From Butyriboletus loyo (taxonomy: Eukaryota; Basidiomycota; Agaricomycetes; Boletales; Boletaceae), in contig JBBPSI010000001.1 in NCBI GenBank assembly GCA_038093515.1, positions 372,001-436,000 on the forward strand: a stretch of DNA of 64,000 nucleotides, in the 5' to 3' direction. Both the position numbers and the translations under genes were made by a program. Below, piece by piece: positions 22,798-34,063 of the stretch (the stretch's first letter is position 1; each line of letters opens with the position of its first letter). The notes below the pieces were generated by a model that was not told the DNA's origin, did no database searches, and saw only the letters and a list, made by a program, of their open reading frames with translations.

Positions 22798-25002
22798 TCA
22801 GAAATACGGTCGGGGTTCTACTCTCATTTTCCATCCTTTTCGTCTCCTGATCCTCCAAACCAGGTGCACCAGTCCCCCATATATGGCCCGTCCTCGCGTC
22901 ATCTCCTCTACCATCGCATCTGCATCCGTCCATGCCTCTCTTGCAATCAGTCCACGCAGCAGGATATACCATGTATCTGGTCCAATCGAGATTCCGCTCT
23001 GAACCATTTTCCTGTAGAACCCAAGTGCTTCTTCTGTGCCCTCCGCTGCTGGGTTCTCCAGACACGCTTTAATCAACACATGATACCCAGCCCGGTTGAG
23101 CTGCATGTTCCGTTTCTTCATCTCTTCCAATACGTGGTGTTTGCACTGTTGCGCCAATGCTAGGTCACGCCAGTCGTGGCGATGCAAACTTGTCAGGATG
23201 CCCGTGTATGTCACTTCGTTCGGTTGCACTTCCGGATTCTTCTCCATCTTCTGGAGAAGATCTATCGCCGCTCGCAGACCTTGTTCTGTGCCTTCCTCCA
23301 TTTGATGGTTAATGATCGATGTGAAGAAGGCTACGTTTGGCGCGATGCTCTGTTTCCGCATGAGACTGAGGATAGCATCTGTAGCATCTGTGCGACCAAC
23401 TTTGAGTAGCGCGGAGAGCACAGTTGAAAAAGTGTAGACATCGCCGACCAGATCCTCCTCCCTCATCCAATCCAGGATACGGGAGATTGTGCGGAACTCG
23501 CCTCTTCTGCCGTGGTAGTTGAGCAGACTGTTGAACGACACCACGTCAGGCTTAGGTCCTTCCCCCCGCAATCTCTGGAATAGTGCATGAGCATCTCTTT
23601 CCCGACGATTCTTCAATAGTCCGTGGAGGACAGTATTGTAGAGTGTCAACTCATCCTCTGGACTGGGCGACAAACCAGTTGTAAGACTGCTTTGGAAAAG
23701 TTCAAGGTATTCCATAGCATCGTCTGGTCTGTGAGCGGTGAAGAGCACGGATATAATAGCGCGGAAGGTCGACGTAATTGGTGCTATACCCATGGACATC
23801 ATTGTATGCCACGCCTTTTCCGCATCTTTGGCTTCTCCCATGCGCTCGTACCCAACAAGAAGAGCAGTCCAGGTGATGACCGTTGGTTGAACCTGGAACC
23901 GCAGCATATCGTCCCATAGGGCCTCGGCTAGGTCTCTACAATTGCATTGGAGGAAAGCGGTCAGGATCGTCGCCCAGTTGATTTCGTTCAGGGCTATGGG
24001 TGTCTGTGGCGTGACACAAGCTTGACTTGGTGCAATGTATGGCTCGGGACCACAGATACCGTCAATGATAGACTGATAGAATTTCTTGAGACCCTGGGTG
24101 TCGCGAGTGGCAGCAAACACGGAGGCGCGTGCCGTGATGAAACGTGGTTCGGAAACATATCTTGCGACGCGTAGCCTGCGGACATATTCCTCCGCCTTGC
24201 TAGTTAATGACTTGCTGGGGAAAGTGGAAAGGAGTTCTGTGACGAGGCGCGGAGATATTGGAGCAGGTGATTGAAGGTATGCACGTAGCGCATCGTGGAA
24301 AGAATCTCCAATGGCATGAGCAACGACGACGGCAAGAAGGATGGAGGGGGGGTGCAAGCAGTGGGAGTGTGAGTAAGTTGGCAAGTCGATCACCGACTCG
24401 TCGACATCGTGATCCTCTTCCGAGGTAATGATATCTGAGGAGAAGGGCTTTTCTTCGATGGCCTGGAGGAACCGCGCGTACAAATTCAGAGTAACCATGC
24501 GATCACCACTTCGCAGATGGACAGCCATGTATGCAACCAAAGCATCGGGAGCTCCCCTGGTTGCAGCGTAAAACGCGATGTCCTCGATGGCTTGGCGGTC
24601 ATGAGGATCCCAAGCTTGGGTTGTTTGCGGACAGAGTGTTGCCAACAACTCTGAGTATTTGCGCAACTGAGGTCCAAACAGCGGTAGCAGACCCTTGTCT
24701 CGCAAACGTGTCCAATGTTCCCAGACGCGTCGTATGTCGCGCACTGAGAAAGCCTGTCGAAGTTCTACGAGACGCTGATTGAAAAACAAGATATCTGGGT
24801 CCGGGATATCTTGGGTGCGATGAGACAGGCTACCTTGCTGCTGCTTTGTGTCCTTGACAAGAAGGGGGCCCGTTGCTGGAGAAGAGGCGAACGGTCGTTC
24901 GACGTCGTGCACGGCAGCGAGAATGCTAGCGGGCCGATATCCAACTGCACGAGGGGCGAGGAACTCGAAAAGTTGGACATTGCGGATTGACTTGCGAAGC
25001 AT
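22798..25002 (-). CDS. Mitochondrial pentatricopeptide repeat (PPR) protein
   Basis: Intronless 734-codon gene. The N-terminus (MLRKSIRNVQLFEFLAPRA) suggests mitochondrial import. The middle and C-terminal parts contain tandem roughly 35-residue helical hairpins of PPR type, for example VQPTVITWTALLVGYERMG, PDVVSFNSLLNYHGRRGE, VGDVYTFSTVLSALLKVGR, IAPNVAFFTSIINHQMEEG and VQPNEVTYTGILTSLHRHD. Such proteins bind organelle transcripts and govern their stability, processing or translation. The target RNA is not deducible. It diverges from the cyclophilin gene over 95 bp. Confidence 0.9.
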   Translation of the reverse strand: MLRKSIRNVQLFEFLAPRAVGYRPASILAAVHDVERPFASSPATGPLLVKDTKQQQGSLSHRTQDIPDPDILFFNQRLVELRQAFSVRDIRRVWEHWTRLRDKGLLPLFGPQLRKYSELLATLCPQTTQAWDPHDRQAIEDIAFYAATRGAPDALVAYMAVHLRSGDRMVTLNLYARFLQAIEEKPFSSDIITSEEDHDVDESVIDLPTYSHSHCLHPPSILLAVVVAHAIGDSFHDALRAYLQSPAPISPRLVTELLSTFPSKSLTSKAEEYVRRLRVARYVSEPRFITARASVFAATRDTQGLKKFYQSIIDGICGPEPYIAPSQACVTPQTPIALNEINWATILTAFLQCNCRDLAEALWDDMLRFQVQPTVITWTALLVGYERMGEAKDAEKAWHTMMSMGIAPITSTFRAIISVLFTAHRPDDAMEYLELFQSSLTTGLSPSPEDELTLYNTVLHGLLKNRRERDAHALFQRLRGEGPKPDVVSFNSLLNYHGRRGEFRTISRILDWMREEDLVGDVYTFSTVLSALLKVGRTDATDAILSLMRKQSIAPNVAFFTSIINHQMEEGTEQGLRAAIDLLQKMEKNPEVQPNEVTYTGILTSLHRHDWRDLALAQQCKHHVLEEMKKRNMQLNRAGYHVLIKACLENPAAEGTEEALGFYRKMVQSGISIGPDTWYILLRGLIAREAWTDADAMVEEMTRGRAIYGGLVHLVWRIRRRKGWKMRVEPRPYF

Positions 25003-25097
25003 CGGCGCAGCGCTGAAGCTGGGGCGAGCGGCTTCGGGTTATGTTGCAGAGCTATTTGCTCCTGTTGACCCGACGCCTCAGACAGCGAGCGGTCACG
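25003..25097. promoter_or_regulatory. Bidirectional promoter interval, PPR protein / PPIL2
   Basis: Start codons of divergent genes are separated by 95 bp, so both transcripts must initiate within or very near this interval. No element assigned. Confidence 0.45.
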
Positions 25098-27074
25098 ATG
25101 GGACACGGAAACTCAAACAAGTTATACATCACACACGCTGAGCACGCCGGCGACCTCGGTCAGCACTCAGCCTCGTCGTCGGGCTACAAGACGTACGTGT
25201 GCTGTCCACCGGTACTGCATTCAGGACCCTATCAACCCTCCGTTCCACAGAAAACAACAGGTCCCATATCCCAAGGCACAGACGCCGTTTGACTGTTGTG
25301 CCCTTTCTTTCCAGCCGTTTGAGCACCCAGTCTGTGCACGCAACAAGGACGGAACCGGTTTTGTCTTTGACCTTGTGAACATCATCCCTTGGCTAAAGCG
25401 AGTTCCCTTTCTTTTGTGAGTCGACGTTTCATCTTACATCCTATCTTTCAAGGCAACATAACAACACAAACCCGATCACCAAAGAACCTCTCTTCCCAAA
25501 TGATCTCCTCAAGCTTAACTACTCACGGAAGCCGTCCGGAGAAATCCACGACCCTATTTCATTCAAGGCATTCAACGAGCATTCCCATATCGTCGCAATT
25601 GCAACAACTGGCAACGTATTTCTTGCCGAGAGCATCAGAGGTGGTAAGGATCTTCTGGAGGACATGTCATTCAAGAGGTATATCCCAGAAATTCCTCCGT
25701 GTAAATTCTAAAGTGACAATGCCAGTGACGACGTGATCACGCTCCAAAATCCTCATGGACTTCCTCCGGAATCTCCGCTTACCGGAGCCGTCCCTGTAGC
25801 TATGGCTGTAAAGAATGAGGACAAGGCAAAAACTTCCATTCCGAAGGCTGTTTCAAAGGCCAAAAAAGCCGTCCCTTGTAAGTATCCGTACTTCTCTCAT
25901 CTTCACAGGTCCAGACTATTTCGCAGGGAACATCTCTCCATATTCCACTGGTGCACCTGGTGCTTCGCTGACGTCGACCTCTGTGGATCCTCAGACACAG
26001 TCTTCTAAGCTCCTTTGGGATGAGGAGGAACTCATGTTCGAAGAAATATCAAACCCTCCAAAGGGTAAGGGTAAAGAAAAGGATGTAGGCAAGCGCCGAG
26101 CTTATGTTCGTGTCATCACGAGTCTCGGTGGATCCCTCAACCTGGAATTATATTGCGAAAAGGTCGGGGAACCATACGCTTGAATGCATTGCTCATACTC
26201 GTTGCAATAGGCCCCCAAAACGTGCTACAATTTTCTGATGCTCGCCAGAGCGGGCAAGTACGACAACTGTCTTTTCCACCGGTTAATTCCGGGATTCATG
26301 GTAAAATAGATTCGTTGCATCACGGTTGCCTCCATCCGCCGACTTTTCTTCCAGGTACAAACTGGGGACCCAACTGGGACAGGCGCAGGGGGACAGTCAT
26401 ACTGGGACACTCCTTTCCGCGACGAACATGATCTGAAAGGTGCCGCCAAACACGACAGTCGGGGTATCGTTGCGATGGCAAACAAAGGCGCTGGTACAAA
26501 TGGGTATGTGCGCACCCTACGGAAAGTGTTTCAGGATGCTAACACTCAGAGTAAGGTCTCAGTGGTACATCACATTCAGAGCGACCCCACATCTCGAGAA
26601 TAAGCACACCGTTTTTGGCAAGCTGGTTGGGGGTGAAGAGGTTTTAGATACCTTGGAAAAATTGCCTCGGAAAGAAGGAACCGAACGGCCAACAAAACCG
26701 GTGCGAATAACGGAGGTTGTTATGTACGTCTGATCTATTATGATTATGTTCTTCTTTTTCAATGGTAACTGTGACTCAGCCACCAAGATCCATTCGAGAC
26801 CTACAAAACACGTCTCGCCAAGAAACTCGCCCGACGAGCAGAGGCCTGTAACGAGGAGTCAAAGACTTTTCAGAAAACCCCGGGTGACAACATTAATTGG
26901 TTTGGGGTCAAGGTGGGCACAAGCGATGAATCCTCGGGTAGCACGCCGGGCGCTGGCATCGGGAAATACCTTGGCCGCAAGACTAAGAGACCGCTCGAGC
27001 TGGAAGGAGACCTGCCGGTTGAAGAGCCTAAAAAGAAAAAACGGTTAGGTTTTGGTGACTTTGAGGGCTGGTGA
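25098..27074 (+). CDS. U-box cyclophilin, PPIL2/Cyp8-type peptidyl-prolyl isomerase
   Basis: Nuclear spliceosome-associated cyclophilin that joins a U-box to a cyclophilin domain. Start [19 protein letters not shown] matches the family. The U-box includes [18 protein letters not shown] and [11 protein letters not shown], then the linker [16 protein letters not shown]. After a charged linker ([36 protein letters not shown]) comes the isomerase domain with [49 protein letters not shown] and [14 protein letters not shown]. The C-terminus ends in [14 protein letters not shown], like animal PPIL2. The catalytic FHRxIPGFM Arg is present. One intron (25878-25908) is just 31 nt. Several further short introns are supported by frame continuity. 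Confidence 0.93.
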
Positions 27075-27208
27075 TTTTGGACGGAGGGCGATAGCAATAT
27101 CCAATTATTATAACTCCATTGCTTACTTTACAGTGATGCATCAAATAGTCTGTAGGGTAACAATGGCCAATGAAGAAGATATAAATGTCTAATCTTCATA
27201 TAGCTCGA

Positions 27209-28141
27209 TCAACCTGGTACTACAACCCGCCCTACAGCATTCTGGGCCTGCACCCTTGAATTGTGTTCTGTCGCACAATACTAAGCAAGTAGCGTGACAG
27301 GTAAACGCAGGTGGATCACCTTCGGTTTCATGAACAACAGGTTGTTCCTTTGGTGCGGACGGCAACGTTGGTTGTAATGAGAGTTCCAACTGAAATCTTG
27401 AGATGACGCAGCTGGCTAAGTAGGACAATAAAACTTACACTTGTGGTCTGAAGCTCAAGAAGCTCGGCCTGAACAGCATCCTCCTCCTCTAGGGTCAGCT
27501 GGTTCGCTAGCAAATTGCCAATCTCCTGTAATGGTAAGGTGAGGGAGCTTAAAGATGTTCCGCCAAGTTGGGATGGCGTACCCGCTGATACTCCCTGGCT
27601 TCATGTGTCTCCTCCATCAATCTTTCGACACTCTCTAGGCTCATCTCGCGATGGATCTCCTTCAGCACTTCATTTCCTTGTTTCAAGCCATGCAGAACTG
27701 AAACTTCGACCAACGAGAACTCGATTGTAGAAACCTGTGCAATGGAGGTGTGACGCCGATCGTAGAACGATGCGTTATACCTACTAGCTGTTCCAAAGCT
27801 GCGAGTTGATCATCCGTCTTTAGAAGAAGGCCTTGCTGGTATTTTCTTCTCCTCAGGGCAATGAGAGCGCGGTCTTTGTCACCCACAGTAAGATGTGACT
27901 TGGCAATCTGATGTTCGCGGTCGAGGACGACTTGGATCTGGAGAAGGGAATTTTTGGAATGGACGGGTCAAAGCGGATACTTGAGCGCACCTTTTTCTGA
28001 TACTGTTTCAACTTGTCACGCTGTAATTTGAGGCTGGAGGGCAGTTGAGCATCCCCAAGTGCGCAGACACTGGAAAGGCGCGCACTCAAGTATTGCACGG
28101 TCTTGCGGGGTGATTTTTGGTGTGGACTGTCCTGATCCCAT
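27209..28141 (-). CDS. VPS20: ESCRT-III subunit VPS20/CHMP6
   Basis: Endosomal ESCRT-III initiator that links ESCRT-II to Snf7 polymers during multivesicular body formation. The first exon encodes MGSGQSTPKITPQDRAIL with an N-terminal Gly-2 suited to myristoylation. Following exons give DLKLQRDKLKQYQKK, IQVVLDREHQIAKSHLTVGD, KDRALIALRRRKYQQGLL, LAALEQLVSTIEFS, GLKQGNEVLKEIHREMSLES and EIGNLLANQLTLEEEDAVQ, the ordered helices of the Snf7 domain. The last exon assignment (ending RVVVPG) relies on a final intron with a GTGATC donor. Length is about 220 residues, normal for the family. It diverges from the PP2C gene. Confidence 0.92.
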
Positions 28142-28289
28142 AAGTGTACAGGCCCGTCGTTGAACGTTGAACGACGCAGACACTGGGACTCCCCTGTTCT
28201 GGTCTAATGTTGTAGTACCGAGTGAGAGGTTGCCAATCTGCGCGGTGCTCGGTAGCGAGGCAATGCTATAGTGTCCATGTACATCGCGA
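28142..28289. promoter_or_regulatory. Bidirectional promoter interval, VPS20 / PP2C
   Basis: 148 bp between two divergent start codons. The interval is open in one minus-strand frame but has no family match and is read here as promoter and 5' leaders. Confidence 0.4.
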
Positions 28290-29965
28290 ATGTCTTCTCT
28301 ACTCTTACGGTCACTCAAGTCTGAGAAGCCTCCAACTCAATCTTGCTACCGGCTCTATCATGACTATATCCGTTTCTCCACCCCAGGTCAGTTCGCTCAG
28401 ACAACGAGTACACTCTTCTTTCTTCATCTCCTGTGCCAAATAGACGGTGTGGGACGAATACCTTTACATTCACCGAAGATAATCGGTGTTGCAACTTCGA
28501 GGGGTGATAGAGGGCAAGTTCCTTGAGTCATACGGACAACATCCCTGTCGCTGAGACCTCACCTAGTCATCAAGAAGACTACCATGCGATTGCTGCTCTC
28601 TCCTTGGACCCTGAAGGTCTTCGCCTAAGCATCAAGAAGACCGTAGGTATCGACTGGGAACCTGAAAATGCCATGGATCCTATCGCCCGCCAAGTTGTGT
28701 TTGTAGGCCTTTATGACGGGTATGTCAATTCAGCAAATTCCGCTCATATTTTGCAGAGCGCAAACAGTCTGCAGGCATGGTGGCTCTACGGTCTCTCAAT
28801 ATCTGCGTCAGGAGCTGCATGGTTTATTCGAGTCTGTTGACAAATCTCACATTCCCGAATTATTTCTATGGATCAAAGATTTGGGTGGCTACTTCAAAAG
28901 GTTTAAAGGCGGTGCACTCATGCCGTGGATTCACAACGCTCAAGACACTCCGCCTCTTGATTTGGAGGCTCGTGCTACACAAGCATTTTTTGAAGTTGGT
29001 AAGGCGAGATGTATTGTTTATAATGACATACGCTGATCATGTGTAGATAGGCTTCTTTCCATAGAAAGTGAAGCGAAGATGTGCGGAGCAACGGCTTCAG
29101 TAGCCATACTCCACTCCCTGGACCAACCTGCTCGACCATTTTTCTCTTCTGAGAAGCTTGCGCTCACAGTGGCGCACTGTGGGTGAGATAGAAGTCCATC
29201 GATAGTCACTCGAGTTGACTGAATCCCCAGCGATGCTCGAGTCCTGTTATGTTCTAGGAAGGGTGGTTACGTGCACCCCATGACCGAAAACCATCACCCA
29301 GATTCACGTGTTGAAGCCACTCGGCTGCGACGCATGATGGGCTCCGCACTAATCACTGACTCTTTCGGGGAGTCCCGGTATGTAGCCATTCGTCTATGTT
29401 GTGCAATCACTCACACGCATTCGCAGATGGATGGGGGCACTAGCGAACACAAGAGCGTGAGTCAAAGAGGCACGACGAGAAGGGGTTCGCTGACTTGTAC
29501 TAGTTTGGGAGACCTCAGATTCAAGCCTTTTGGCGTTACACCCGAGCCCGAGGTACGCGCAAAGCTGTTGGAAGGCACGTAATGACGTTGCTACATGACT
29601 TTTCACATCTCAACTATTTTTCTTGCTTAGGTCGGGATTGGGCGTCGATGGTTATCGTTTCAGATGGCATCTCCTCGACTCTGTCTGATGACGAAATTGT
29701 CGACCTTACAAGAGATGCCCCTACTCCGAAAGCGGCCGCAGATCGCATTTTGTCATTTGTTCAAGAGTTAGGTGCTTGGGATAATGCTACTGTGGTTGTT
29801 GTGCCTCTCGCAGGATGGGGTCAGATCGAAGGATCCGACAAGAGTTTTGCATTGCGAGAGTTCCGGAGACAACAAGCAGGTTAGGATACCTCTCTCATCA
29901 TCTATCGTCGCTCACACGTATCTTGCCCTTCAGTTGGAAATGAACGCCGCCAACGAATGATGTAG
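28290..29965 (+). CDS. PP2C-type Ser/Thr protein phosphatase, probably mitochondrial
   Basis: Metal-dependent phosphatase. The Leu/Arg/Ser N-terminus MSSLLLRSLKSEKPPTQ may be a targeting peptide. Spliced motifs include IIGVATSRGHQEDY (motif with the first metal-site acidic residue), VFVGLYDGHGG across an intron, CGATASVAILHSL, LTVAHCGDARVLLCSRKGG, RRMMGSALITDSFGESRW, LANTRGLGDLRFKPFG (late Gly-Asp motif), MVIVSDGISSTLSDDEIVD and GAWDNATVVVVPLAGW (late Asn/Asp metal motif). These cover the eleven-motif PP2C fold. Domain size and layout recall the fungal Ptc6/Ptc5-type mitochondrial phosphatases. The stop at 29963-29965 follows a short last exon ending in RQRMM. It converges on the glutamyltransferase gene. 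Confidence 0.9.
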
Positions 29966-30037
29966 TTGTTGGATGCTCTTCGGATCAAGCTATACATACA
30001 TTAAACTGCTATTGAATTGACCTTTGCCCACGAGGTC

Positions 30038-32670
30038 TTAGATCTGTGCTACTGCGTGTCCATCTGCGCGAGGGTCGGAGCCTGCTGCCCAGACAGTCTT
30101 GCCTGACGGATCCACAATCCTCTGAATTATCTGTCCGCGACCCATCACCCCTCTTCCAAAACCGGTCACGGTTCTAACATCATGGCCCATTTCTGAAATG
30201 GAATGTTCAGCGATTCTTGACCCCTCCGGAAATGTGTTCACCTCTCAATTTGGCAATTGTCGCAGGAGGGATATCATCTTCAAGGTATACCTCACTGTTG
30301 ACGACACCAAATTCTTCATCTTTATCATTGTTCTCCGGAGTGCCTGCAGAGATACAGAAACGGGGCGCATCAAGAGCAGCTTGGGCTGTAAAACCGCGAA
30401 GCATGTTGAGGAGGACTTGGACGTGACCTTGTGGCTGATGTGGAGCCGTCAGTGAGTAGCCAAACAAACTTAAAATCCTTCTCACCTGCATGAAGCCTCC
30501 CATTACTCCATACGACAAGAATAGTTCATCGCCTTTAAGTGCCATCGCAGGAATGATTGTGTGGTACGGACGTTTACCACCCTAGAGAATTCAATGTGAG
30601 ACCCAGACTCGATGGAGTTAGTAATAACAGGTTCACCTGCAAGCAGTTCGGGTGTCCTTCCGTAAGGACGAACCCTGCACCTCTGTTTTGAAGGGTGAAC
30701 CCACACCCCTTTGGCACGGCTTCGCGAGGGATCAGTCGATGTCAACTCAAATAATCGCTTTGCAGAGTACCTCCTGTACCAAAACCTGTTTTCCAAAGGC
30801 AGATGAATATGCAACGCATACTCACAAGATAGAGTGCATGCCGACATACCAGCGTAATTACTTTGGATATAACTGCAAGCATTTCCCCATTGATCGGTAA
30901 CTAAAGGCTAGTCAATGAAACTGAATGGGTACCTTCTTCGTGCATACCGGTGAAGTAGACGGTATCCGAAGAGTTCACAGGATTTCCATGAATGACCTTG
31001 GGGTTGGCCCTCATCGGGTCAAAGAGCTGGGCACGAGAGGCGAGATATTCCTTTCCAACAGTTAAAATCGTGTTGGTTACCAGGAAAGAACATATAAAAC
31101 CTTGCTTAATAGCTTGTCCACAGGGACAAAATTGAACTGGGGATCGTTCACATAATATTGACTGTCTTTAAAACATGTTAGTCGTCCAAGGATGCAAACG
31201 TAGTTGAATGGGGGAGACTCACCGGCGAATGCGAGTCTGGGTTAGAGAGCAAAAAGAGATGAGCAGGAAGATGGAGCAGAAAAGTATATGAACCGACCGC
31301 ATAGCCTCAATAAGAGCGTGCAGATACTCTGCGGAATTGTGTTCTAGTTCTAGCAACGGCTTTGTCTTCCCTTGTGCTTGAATATGCTCTAGGATGCCAA
31401 GAGCAAGAAGCGCGGTAATACCTAAACGGCATTCAACTCAAAAGCATAACTACTGGGAAGTAATATCACCTTGGCCATTAGGAGGGCACTATAGTGTAAT
31501 GGGATGGTTCAACATGAATCAACGATGTAAGATGTATCTTACCTCATATACCGTGACCTCTCCAGCATAGGTATATTTGATAGGCTCGACAAAAGAGGTT
31601 TTATGAGCAGCCAGGTCCTCGAGTTCCATTACTCCACCCTTGCTTTTGATGAGATCAACGATTGCATTAGCGACACGGCCCTTGTAAAATCCATCTTTTC
31701 CGTGCTCAGCGAGCGCTCGGAAAGTACGGGCAAGATTGGGGAATTTCATGATTTGCCCTGGGAGAGGCGCTTTCCCATTGAGAAGCATCTCGTCACCGTT
31801 GGGAGATGCATTTTGAATGAGCTTTTCAGAGCGTTGCCACTATATAGAAAACATCAACTTGAATAAAGTGCTTGTCTGGTATTTAATCGTACATTGAAAC
31901 TGTGGATCTCTGAGACTGGAACACTGGATGAAATATATAAGGTGAGTGAGAGGACAGGCAAATGTTTTGGTGTACCCTTCTTCTGCGAGTCTGATGGCTG
32001 GCGCCAGAACGTCTGCGACTGATACCTTCTGCGAACCGAACTGCTCGACGGTATCAACCCACGCGGCCGCAGCACCTATTCATGCCTTACTAGTGTCGTA
32101 AGAAGCGACAAGGAAATAAACCGCACCAGGAACGGTTACAGAGTTAAGATCCGTAAGAGGAATCTGACTACCGCTGATTCCACGTTGCCTCACGTAGTCC
32201 AGGGTGAGCCTCGCAGGTGAATGTCCCGAACCGTTCAGAGCTTTGACAGTCTTAGTCTGTGCATCGTAGAAGAGGCAAAATGCGTCTCTTAAAGAAGGTT
32301 AAGAGCCCGCAAGGGATGAGAGCATTAAACATACCCTCCGATACCGCAACAACTAGGCTCTGTGACATTCAATGCAACGGAAGTGGCTACGGCTGCATCG
32401 GCTGAGGTTCGGGATTAAGAGGAATGATTGAGATGAGGGACATCGACTGGCATGATTGACATAGTACCTGCATTTCCACCTTTCCGTAGAATTTCTAGCC
32501 CTGCTTGGGCGGCGAGAGGTTGGGAGCAGGCCACGACCCCCTTTGTGCCATAGACCTGAGATCTACGGCTGGCGAAGCGCTGAAAGCTGGGCTCCGGCTG
32601 ATTTATTTTGTTCCAGTCAACGACAAGGGAAGATATTGGGAGATAACCTGCAAGAGTGATCAACTAGCAT
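30038..32670 (-). CDS. Gamma-glutamyltransferase family Ntn hydrolase
   Basis: Member of the gamma-glutamyltranspeptidase family, which cleaves gamma-glutamyl bonds, typically in glutathione and conjugates. After [19 protein letters not shown] come [57 protein letters not shown] (the Thr in SSDT is the expected autoprocessing nucleophile), [33 protein letters not shown] and [15 protein letters not shown]. The gene is cut by about a dozen introns. One exon (31223-31236) is only 14 nt and completes MRLAFADSQYYV. The best start is an ATG at 32670 with a 6-nt first exon; this is weakly supported. No signal peptide is evident, so a cytosolic enzyme is likely. Confidence 0.88.
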
Positions 32671-32788
32671 TGCTCTGGCACTGTGAGTATTTTATACTTG
32701 TACGGACGACCGTGTCCTACCGCTGAAGTTCCTGCTCCGCTTCACGTGGACGACTTTGTACTACATATTTAGCACTTATTGATCTCCC
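32671..32788. promoter_or_regulatory. Bidirectional promoter interval, glutamyltransferase / prefoldin 6
   Basis: About 118 bp between divergent starts (the left boundary depends on the uncertain glutamyltransferase start). Confidence 0.35.
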
Positions 32789-33304
32789 ATGTCGCTCGGG
32801 GCACGTCTCCAATCGAAGTCGGCCGAATATCAAAAACTACAAGGTGATCTCGCCATCCTCGTCGACAAGAGGACACGACTTGACACGCAGTTGTCTGAAA
32901 ATGAGATGGTCAAAAAGGCATGCATGCTGAGCTTCTCACCCCCGCTAATACTCACCCGTGCTACTTCCAGGAGTTTGCAAACCTCACTCCAAACAACACA
33001 ATATTCAAGCTCGTTGGGCCCGTCCTCGTGCCCCAAGACCGCACAGAAGCCCGCACGAATGTAGAGACACGGCTGGATTTCATTCAGGGCGAGATGTGCA
33101 TCCATAGGACACTTCTATCGGCATCTGTCTAATTTGCGGCGTAGGAAGCGTGTCGATACTCAGATCAAGGATGCAGAAGAGCAATTGGAGAAAAAGAAAC
33201 TTGATGTATGTCACCCACTCAGCTGATTTTTGGTTACTCATGCACGCCAGCTTGTCGATCTTCAAGCGCAACTGCCGGCACCCTCGGGTACGGCAACAAG
33301 CTAA
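32789..33304 (+). CDS. YKE2: Prefoldin subunit 6 (Yke2/Gim1)
   Basis: Beta-type subunit of the hexameric prefoldin co-chaperone that delivers actin and tubulin to the CCT chaperonin. Three introns separate four exons. The N-terminal helix SAEYQKLQGDLAILVDKRT, the hairpin core EFANLTPNNTIFKLVGPVLV and the C-terminal helix KRVDTQIKDAEEQLEKKK match the family in order. Length is about 123 residues, typical. The gene ends in SGTATS. Confidence 0.93.
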
Positions 33305-34063
33305 ACATCTAGACCGATAGGGTCTTCGCAAGCAGGCCGTGCTTTCAGGTTAGAATGATTGGTATATAGATTCACAAACCCAGTCACAATGTTAGGTAGC
33401 TGACATGAAGTGGGCTGCTAAATTGACCAGGTAGCTCCCACTGAATTTCACTTTCACTCGTCATGCATACCATTGAAAGGTCCCAAAATTATAAGTGGAC
33501 ACACCCTTAGGATGAGGACACCGGCCGATGCGAGCTAATCACCTGGGGTCTGGAAATTAACAGATGCAAGGGAAGAAAAGAACAGCAACATGCGACATAT
33601 CGCTTTCGGTCTGCCAAAAGCAGTTACAAACGACTTAATGCCCATCAGCTTTCCGTTCTTGGTTTGGATGCCAAGCGGTTCCTACCTCCTGGGAAGTGTA
33701 CCAGCGAGACACCACAAACAGGAGTCATCGACTGCTTACGCGGGTCTCCAGGAGTGTTAATTTGCATCATATGGGCATAGGCTCGGCGAAGTCTAGGCAG
33801 AAAAACATTTGTTATGAGTCGATGATGGGATAGGCTGAATTATTCCTCGAGTATCTGGTATATTAACAGAACCACTAGAAGAGCTCACCCCAAGGGGTCT
33901 AAATGTGAATCCTGACAAAACATCATCTTGCCGCACGACGCAACGCATCCATGCCGTTGCGGAAATCTGAACGTCATAACAGTTTAATATACAGAACCTA
34001 TCGGTCATCAAGTTAACAATACACTCGCCGCGCTTGCTGATAACCAAGTCAGCTACTAACTCA
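33305..34063. other. Intergenic region with splice-like, coding-like minus-strand fragments
   Basis: Between the 3' ends of prefoldin 6 and mitochondrial uS17. On the minus strand a fragment with DDVLSGFTFRPLG runs into a GTGAGC donor. After a pyrimidine-rich stretch ending in CTAG it continues as LRRAYAHMMQINTPGDPRKQ and TPVCGVSLVHFPGG up to a GTAGGA donor. I do not recognise this peptide and cannot find a convincing start. It may be a small unknown gene, an exon relic, or noncoding. Confidence 0.35.

Noticed and set aside
32415..32663. Start of the glutamyltransferase at the long open frame beginning 32663
   Set aside because: That frame opens with TTG, not ATG; an upstream ATG with a very short first exon is preferred, though uncertain.
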